Shown: piece by piece, positions 59,022-64,000 of the stretch
How positions within the stretch are numbered: position 1 is the stretch's first letter
Layout: every line of letters starts with the position of its first letter
Origin: JAAFIP01 sp963775085
Lineage (GTDB): Bacteria; Pseudomonadota; Gammaproteobacteria; Burkholderiales; Burkholderiaceae_C
Direction: 5' to 3'
Assembly: GCA_963775085.1 (NCBI GenBank)
Contig: CAVZHO010000005.1
Span: 248,001 to 312,000 of the forward strand
Length of the DNA: 64,000 nt
Made by a program: the position numbers and the translations under genes
Notes under the pieces: generated by a model
The model's input: only the letters and a program-made list of their open reading frames with translations
The model's database searches: none
What the model was told of the DNA's origin: nothing

Positions 59022-60300
59022 GTGAAGCCTCCCACTGCCCACCCACCACCGTGCGCGGGTCGGTAATACAGCCGGTCAAGGCGGATGCCGCCACCGTCGC
59101 GGCAGAGCCTAGCCAAATCTCCGCATCATGGTTACCCAAGCGGCCCTTGAAGTTGCGGTTGGCACTGGAGATCACCACCTCGCGGTCGCCGGGTATCAGG
59201 TGGTTGGTAATACCCACGCAGGTGCCACAACCTGCAGCCTCTACCGACGCTCCGGCTTCGGTCAATATCTCAAACAGCCCTTCGCGCATCGCCGCCAAAT
59301 AGATTTGCCGCGACGCAGGCGTGATGATCATGCGCACACCCTTGGCCAGGCGCTTGCCTTTCAGAATGGCAGCGGCCTGGCGAATGTCGTCCAGCCGCCC
59401 ATTGGTGCAGGTGCCAATCAGCGCAAAGTTGATCTTCTGGCCCACCATCTCGTGCGCCGCCACAATGTCGTCCACCGCATGCCTGCGCGCCACCTGCGGA
59501 GCCAATGCGGATGCGTCAATCACAATGCGCTGCGCATACACCGCGTCCGCATCGGCCTTGACCGGCTGGGGCGGCTTGGCCCCGTGCGCGGCCAGCCAGG
59601 CAATGGTTTTGTCATCGGCCTCCAGCAACGCGGCCTTGGCACCCAACTCTGCGGCGTGGTTGGACAGCGTCATGCGGTCGTCAATTTCCATCGCCGCCAC
59701 GGCAGCGCCTGCATACTCGATGGCGCGGTAGTTCAGGCCTTCGGCACCAAAGCGGCCCAGCATGTGCAGGGTTAAGTCTTTCGCCCATACGCCCGGCTGC
59801 AAGCGGCCGTCCAGCTGCACGCGCACCGACTCGGGTACGCGCAGCCACACCTTGCCTGTCGCCATCACCGCGCTCACGTCGGTGCCCTCGATGCCGGTGC
59901 CAAAGGCGTTGAACGCGCCGTAGGTGGTGCTGTGCGTGTCGGTGCCTACCACCAGGTCGCCACTGGTCAGGTGGCCGCCTTCGGGCAGTACCTGGTGGCA
60001 AATACCGTCGCCTATGTCGTACAAGGGGCTGCTGTGCTCATCGGCAAACTTGCGCATGGCGGTGTGCGTTTGCGCGGCCTCCAGGTTGGGCGGTGGCGAG
60101 TAGTGGTCCAGCACCCAGGCGGTCTTGCTGGCGAAGGGCAGCTTGGTAGCACCCATTTTGTCCACCATGCGAATCGCGTTGGGCGCGCGTGCGTCGTGCA
60201 CCATCGCGAAGTCCACCTTGGCAATGACGATGTCACCGGCCTTGGTGCTCTTGAGGCCTGCTTTGCCAGCAAGTATTTTTTCTGCAATCGTTGCGCTCAT
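59014..60300 (-). CDS. Aconitase-family hydratase large subunit (LeuC/DmdA-like)
   Basis: Iron-sulfur hydratase subunit of 428 residues, of the short LeuC2/homoaconitase type rather than the about 470-residue enzyme of leucine synthesis. The cluster cysteines are in IGTCTNGRLDDIR and the pair CGTCVGIT, and the substrate segment HQVLPEGGHLTSGDLVVGTD with DTHSTTYGAF is present. It overlaps the small subunit by eight bases, and the isocitrate-lyase-like gene follows. The set suggests hydration of an unsaturated dicarboxylate then C-C cleavage. Confidence 0.88.
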   Translation of the reverse strand: MSATIAEKILAGKAGLKSTKAGDIVIAKVDFAMVHDARAPNAIRMVDKMGATKLPFASKTAWVLDHYSPPPNLEAAQTHTAMRKFADEHSSPLYDIGDGICHQVLPEGGHLTSGDLVVGTDTHSTTYGAFNAFGTGIEGTDVSAVMATGKVWLRVPESVRVQLDGRLQPGVWAKDLTLHMLGRFGAEGLNYRAIEYAGAAVAAMEIDDRMTLSNHAAELGAKAALLEADDKTIAWLAAHGAKPPQPVKADADAVYAQRIVIDASALAPQVARRHAVDDIVAAHEMVGQKINFALIGTCTNGRLDDIRQAAAILKGKRLAKGVRMIITPASRQIYLAAMREGLFEILTEAGASVEAAGCGTCVGITNHLIPGDREVVISSANRNFKGRLGNHDAEIWLGSAATVAASALTGCITDPRTVVGGQWEASHA

Positions 60301-60303
60301 TAT

Positions 60304-61278
60304 TTATTCACCCTTGATACCCACTTTGCGCACCAATGCGCCCCACTTGTCGCTCTCTTTTTTAATGTACTGCGCGGCCTCTTGCGGGCTGCTGGGTGCG
60401 GGGTCAAGCCCGAGCTTGCGCAGTTGCGCCACCACACCCGCATCGTTCAGCGCAGCCACTATCGCCGCGTTCAGTTTTTGCACCACCTCGGGTGGCGTGC
60501 GCTGAGGGGCGGTAAAGGCGTACCAGTTGATGGCATCAAAGCCCGCATAGCCCGACTCGGCAATGGTCGGCACCTGGGGCAATGCATCGAGCCGCTTGGG
60601 GCCGGTGGTCGCCAGGGCGCGCAGCTTGCCCGCCTGGATATGCTGCAAGGCATCGGTAGGGCTGGAGAAGATGGAAGGCAGCACGCCGCCCAGCAAGTCA
60701 TTCATGGCCGGTGCGCCACCCCGGTAGGCGATATGCTGGTTGTTCAACCCGGCGGCAGAGTTCAGCAGCTCCCCGGCCAAATGCCCGCTACCGCCAATGC
60801 CGGATGAGCCAAACGCCACGCTTGCGCCCGCCGCCTTGCTCTGGCGCACATAGTCGTCAAAGTTGCGGATCGGGCTGTTGGTGTTGACCACCAGCACATT
60901 GGTAAACACCACCGCCATCGACAGCGCGGCCATGTCCGTCACCGGGTTGTAGGCGAGTTTTGCCAAGTGCTGGTTCACGGCCAGCGAGCCTATCGTGCCC
61001 AGCATGATGGTGTAGCCGTCCGGCGCGGCTTTCACCAACATGTCCGACGCAATATTGCCGCCCGCCCCCGGCTTGTTGTCCACCACCACGCTTTGTTTCA
61101 GCTCTTGGCCCAGGCGCGGCAGCAAAATGCGCGCCACGGTATCTGAGCTACCGCCCGGTGCAAAGCCCACCACCAGTTTGATGGGGCGGCTGGGATAGCT
61201 GTCTTGGGCGCTTGCGTTGGTTTGGCTGGCCAAAGCAAATACAGCACACAAGGCAACGCTCAGGTAAGGATGAATCAT
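60304..61278 (-). CDS. Bug family tripartite tricarboxylate transporter substrate-binding protein
   Basis: Periplasmic solute receptor of the TctC/Bug family, 324 residues with a signal peptide ending NASAQ. Family motifs are YPSRPIKLVVGFAPGGSSDT, VVVDNKPGAGGNIASDML and GVLPSIFSSPTDALQHIQAG. It ends four bases before the hydratase large-subunit start, so it heads the operon and probably supplies its substrate. No TctA/TctB membrane genes are present, a common situation for Bug proteins in this order. A GTG at 61290 is an alternative start. Confidence 0.92.
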   Translation of the reverse strand: MIHPYLSVALCAVFALASQTNASAQDSYPSRPIKLVVGFAPGGSSDTVARILLPRLGQELKQSVVVDNKPGAGGNIASDMLVKAAPDGYTIMLGTIGSLAVNQHLAKLAYNPVTDMAALSMAVVFTNVLVVNTNSPIRNFDDYVRQSKAAGASVAFGSSGIGGSGHLAGELLNSAAGLNNQHIAYRGGAPAMNDLLGGVLPSIFSSPTDALQHIQAGKLRALATTGPKRLDALPQVPTIAESGYAGFDAINWYAFTAPQRTPPEVVQKLNAAIVAALNDAGVVAQLRKLGLDPAPSSPQEAAQYIKKESDKWGALVRKVGIKGE

Positions 61279-61306
61279 TTCGGGTAGCACTCTGAATGTG
61301 TAGGCT

Positions 61307-61322
61307 CCGCCCGAGCGGGCGG
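61307..61322. other. G+C-rich hairpin between the membrane-protein and Bug genes
   Basis: CCGCCC-GAGC-GGGCGG forms a six-pair stem in the 131-base gap between the two minus-strand genes. There is no T-run, so a terminator role is uncertain. Confidence 0.4.
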
Positions 61323-61409
61323 CTTATAGAAAAGAGCATAGCAGTAATGCCAGGGCCAAAAAGTCACGCGCTTGGACGCAGCCTCCAGGGCAATAAGCAG
61401 CCCTGATAA

Positions 61410-62177
61410 CTACCTCAACACGCCCAAATCACTCAGGGCTCGGTCAGAAGGTAAAAAACTTACTGAAAAGCTGTATATGCCCATCAACGCCACTATTTGC
61501 AGTAAAAGGCCACAAAACAAATACAGGGTGGGCATAAATAAAATGCTCCCCATTTGTAAAATCCAGGCCACGGAGGCCGCTTGCAAGGGGACAAATAAAG
61601 CAACAAACAGCAATGCGGTAACGGTTGCGCCATATTTAACCCACCAGGGCAAATAAAACAGGTGCAAGATCATCGCAAACAAGATCGGAACCAGCAGCAT
61701 CAAACCCGCCGATTGGCGAAAAATATCCGTTAAAAAATGAGCTGCTGTAGTTGGTAACGAATCCGCCCAGACATAGAAAAACACCAACGACGATAGCTGC
61801 ACCAATACCAACAAGCGCAACAGATAAATCAACGGCAACCGATTCGGAGACAGCCGCCGGCTACAGCCCCATAGCAACGCGCACACCAACGCCGTAGCCC
61901 ACCAAATAGCAGCACTTGGCAACAGGGTGGGGGTTGTCACCACAAAATGGGGAATCCATTCAAACTCCAAGGCCGTCACTTCTGCGTAGCCGATCAAGCC
62001 AGTCTTGCGCATCCAAAAATTCAGCTGCATCACCCATAGTTTTGAAATATCTTTCAGCAGCCACCACACCAAGGCCGTAATCACCAACGTAAGCAGCACA
62101 TCGAGCACGACCATCGGCCACGCCACACGGTGTCGACGTACGGAGCGGTGCGGCAAGGGTGGAAAATCCAGGTCCAT
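61410..62177 (-). CDS. Multi-pass membrane protein, possibly exosortase-associated
   Basis: A 255-residue inner-membrane protein with about six hydrophobic segments (for example WPMVVLDVLLTLVITALVWW). I do not recognise it firmly; the size and spacing recall exosortase-associated membrane proteins, but no exosortase or PEP-CTERM gene is visible. It lies 11 bases after a YaiO-like gene and is the third gene of a run with wecB, so a role in surface-glycan assembly is the best contextual guess. Its A+T content is somewhat higher than in core genes of the window. Confidence 0.55.
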   Translation of the reverse strand: MDLDFPPLPHRSVRRHRVAWPMVVLDVLLTLVITALVWWLLKDISKLWVMQLNFWMRKTGLIGYAEVTALEFEWIPHFVVTTPTLLPSAAIWWATALVCALLWGCSRRLSPNRLPLIYLLRLLVLVQLSSLVFFYVWADSLPTTAAHFLTDIFRQSAGLMLLVPILFAMILHLFYLPWWVKYGATVTALLFVALFVPLQAASVAWILQMGSILFMPTLYLFCGLLLQIVALMGIYSFSVSFLPSDRALSDLGVLR

Positions 62178-62188
62178 TGGGAGTGCGA

Positions 62189-62989
62189 CTAAAAGTCGTA
62201 GAACCAGGAAACGGCAATCGCGTTGCGGTCATAAAAGGGATTGGCGTAGCGCTCTAATTGCAGCTCGTGACCCATCTGGGACGACCACCACTGCCGCCAC
62301 GTCAAGGCGGCAACGTTGGATTTGAAATCCGTCGCAGCAACATTGGCGCCCTGTGGCAAATAGCCTTCATGCCCGGTGTCAAAGCGTGCAGTCAAATAGT
62401 ATTTTTTGTTTTCACCGTATGTGGCCGTCAGATAAGCACGATAGGTTCCAACATTGCCAGGCATGCTGGTATTGTGTGTAACACCAATCTGCGCAACGAG
62501 TGGAGCAACAAAATAATAACTAGACGATATTTGCCAGGCCCGGTCACGGTATTTTTCATCGCCCGACCTGGACGCCGTATATTGCAGACCAGTCACCCAT
62601 TGCTTTCGCTCTAACCACTTTCTGTATAACGCAATATCAACACGGTTCTTCGGCAAAAATCCAGCCCCAGAGCCCACCCCAAAACCGACTGAACCATACA
62701 TGCTTGAACTCAGATCACGCGTCAAAGACAGCGACAGCGCTTGACCCGATTCTCCAAAATGCTTCTGCTTGCTCACCTCCCAGTTCACAACGCCCTGCTC
62801 CTCTCCCAGCCTCACATTGCCGCGCACAAACGCATCACGCCATGCAGGGTAGTTACCAGACAAACCGGCGTGACCGAACCCCAGTTGCACACTGCCCACT
62901 TGGGGCTTTTCGGGCGTTTGCCCATGGCTATGGGTAGCCACAAAAAAAGTGGCGACTTGAACAACGAAGATAGTCCCTCTGTATGTCAT
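62189..62989 (-). CDS. YaiO-like outer-membrane beta-barrel protein
   Basis: A 266-residue exported protein with a signal peptide (ending THSHG) and alternating-strand sequence typical of a barrel, closing with an aromatic C-terminal strand (AIAVSWFYDF). The layout (VQLGFGHAGLSGNYPAWRDA near the start) resembles the YaiO family linked to exopolysaccharide export. The ATG overlaps the wecB stop by three bases (ATGA), so the two are coupled. With wecB it recalls the glycan clusters that carry phage N4 receptor (NfrA/NfrB) genes. Confidence 0.72.
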   Translation of the reverse strand: MTYRGTIFVVQVATFFVATHSHGQTPEKPQVGSVQLGFGHAGLSGNYPAWRDAFVRGNVRLGEEQGVVNWEVSKQKHFGESGQALSLSLTRDLSSSMYGSVGFGVGSGAGFLPKNRVDIALYRKWLERKQWVTGLQYTASRSGDEKYRDRAWQISSSYYFVAPLVAQIGVTHNTSMPGNVGTYRAYLTATYGENKKYYLTARFDTGHEGYLPQGANVAATDFKSNVAALTWRQWWSSQMGHELQLERYANPFYDRNAIAVSWFYDF

Positions 62990-64000
62990 GCGGTGGCCTC
63001 GGCTACGGGTGGATTGACTAACGCGGATGCTAGATACTGCGCTATTTTCTGCCCAGCGGTACCATCACCAAATGGATTGACAAAACTGGCCGTGACGGCA
63101 GCGGCTTGTTGTTGGAGTGCTTGCTGGACCATCAGCACAATCGCATGGGTTTGCGTGCCCACCAACTGCCCCAAACCACAGTCCAACACTTCGGGTCGTT
63201 CCGTCACATTGCGCAGGATCAGCACCGGTTTGCGCAAAGCCACCGCCTCCTCCTGGATGCCGCCAGAGTCCGTCAAAAGCACACTGCACACGCGCATGAG
63301 GTCAATCAGTTCTGGATAATGCAAGGGTTGGGTCAAAAGCCAACGCGACCTCACCGAATCCTGCGCCGCCGCATGGGCCTGCGTCACGACATCCTTGACC
63401 AAGGGGTTGAGGTGCACGGGCCATACTATGGCCAATTGCGGATCATCGCGCAGCAGTTGCACCACTGCTTTGATAATGTCCAGCATTGGCGCGCCCCAAT
63501 TTTCCCTCCGGTGCGCTGTCACCAGCATCAGGCGTTGACAGCCACTGGTTGAAAACCACCGTCTTGCAGCGTTTTGCTGGCCATTTTCCAGCTCCATCGC
63601 GTGCAAACGGTGCGCGGCCCACAGCGCAGCATCCACCACCGTATTGCCCACGCGAACCACCTGGTGCGTTGTACCTTCGCGCGCAAGGCTTTGCACAGCA
63701 CCTACCGTAGGAGCAAAATGCCAAGTGGCCATCCGGCCAATCAGCTGGCGATTCATCTCTTCGGGAAAGGGCTCCTCTTTGCTGCCCGAGCGCAAGCCGG
63801 CTTCAACATGCCCCACCGGTACGCGGCGATAGAAAGCGGCCAAAGCTCCCATCGCCGCACTGGTTGTATCACCATGCACCAACATGGCCAACGGCTGCAC
63901 CTGCTGCGTCACCAGGTCAATTTCCGTTAACAACTCCGCAGACAGACCGGCCAAGGTAGGCGATGTACGCGCAAGTTTAATAATGTGATCGGGCTGAAAG
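62986..64000 (-). CDS. wecB: UDP-N-acetylglucosamine 2-epimerase (non-hydrolysing), partial
   Basis: Converts UDP-GlcNAc to UDP-ManNAc for surface polysaccharides. The visible 337 codons run past the right edge, so the N-terminus is missing. Motifs are VHGDTTSAAMGALAAFYRRV, VGHVEAGLRSGSKEEPFPEE, VTAHRRENWG and LLTDSGGIQEEAVALRKPVL, the last binding the UDP. The frame stays open through 64000 (FQPDHIIKLARTSPTLAG). It heads a minus-strand run with the YaiO-like and membrane-protein genes. Confidence 0.93.
   Translation of the reverse strand, partial: FQPDHIIKLARTSPTLAGLSAELLTEIDLVTQQVQPLAMLVHGDTTSAAMGALAAFYRRVPVGHVEAGLRSGSKEEPFPEEMNRQLIGRMATWHFAPTVGAVQSLAREGTTHQVVRVGNTVVDAALWAAHRLHAMELENGQQNAARRWFSTSGCQRLMLVTAHRRENWGAPMLDIIKAVVQLLRDDPQLAIVWPVHLNPLVKDVVTQAHAAAQDSVRSRWLLTQPLHYPELIDLMRVCSVLLTDSGGIQEEAVALRKPVLILRNVTERPEVLDCGLGQLVGTQTHAIVLMVQQALQQQAAAVTASFVNPFGDGTAGQKIAQYLASALVNPPVAEATA

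Noticed and set aside
1..64000. tRNA, rRNA, CRISPR arrays, insertion sequences, prophage
   Set aside because: No cloverleaf, rRNA core segment, spaced direct repeat series, transposase or phage structural gene was recognised on reading both strands. Very short or divergent examples could be missed by eye.

Overview
The window looks like a chromosomal segment of a betaproteobacterium of the order Burkholderiales, most likely Comamonadaceae and Rhodoferax-like. This rests on G+C of roughly 60 %, on gene blocks typical of that family (mreBCD-mrdA divergent from gatCAB; MFS-ssb-ubiA near uvrA; mnmG-rsmG-LysE-parA-hydrolase-parB; yggS divergent from pilT-pilU) and on protein character. No rRNA, tRNA, CRISPR array, insertion sequence or prophage was seen. 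Assignment is by reading alone; no search was run.

Layout. 1-5 kb: cell-shape and wall-elongation genes (mreB, a frameshifted mreC, mreD, mrdA) on the minus strand. 5-8.5 kb: gatCAB, whose gatB carries a low-G+C patch. 8.6-17 kb: a lipase, an M20 peptidase, a cytochrome b561/cytochrome c' pair, a TlpA-like lipoprotein, a DUF4197 protein, a biotin-carrier/carboxyltransferase fusion and two unrecognised proteins. 17-20 kb: yggS, pilT, pilU. 20-28.9 kb: a beta-hydroxyacid dehydrogenase, a thioesterase, hpf, an MFS carrier, a patatin, corA behind a structured leader, ubiA, ssb and another MFS carrier. 29-31.5 kb: a small accessory island with an RHH/PIN toxin-antitoxin pair and a translationally coupled HEPN-MNT-DUF2971 trio. 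31.5-39 kb: a large palindromic element, a frameshifted uvrA, and a SAM-cyclase-AAA-TPR protein next to a lone cNMP-binding protein. 39-47.4 kb: SMP-30 lactonase, GST, then the chromosome-partition region (mnmG, rsmG with four parS-like sites inside them, LysE, parA, RBBP9-like hydrolase, parB). 47.5-56.8 kb: CsgG-like protein, two metabolic/transport genes, a complex hairpin region, a cobalamin adenosyltransferase, a CDF metal exporter, an MFS carrier, a hydrolase, and a yybP-ykoY manganese riboswitch ahead of terC. 56.8-61.3 kb: a binding protein with an internal deletion, then an isocitrate-lyase-like/aconitase-like/Bug operon. 61.4-64 kb: surface-glycan genes (membrane protein, YaiO-like barrel, wecB) running off the edge.

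The strongest unexplained signal is a dispersed 45-65 bp repeat with a core like AATAGCTGCTTACG followed by ACAAGGACTAC. I count 18 copies or partial copies in 64 kb. Most are intergenic, but several lie inside coding frames and encode peptide (RBBP9-like hydrolase, biotin-carrier/carboxyltransferase linker, YggS, UbiA, the LeuD N-terminus, the MreC C-terminus). Others supply stop codons, a terminator or part of a leader. Three further, larger palindromic elements (31561-31742, 43952-44058, 50963-51191) sit in the three longest uninformative gaps. Their few arm deviations are all compatible with G-U pairing in a plus-strand RNA.

Two housekeeping genes (mreC, uvrA) are each broken by one extra base. 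Because mreC is normally essential in rods, sequencing or assembly error is the simplest explanation.
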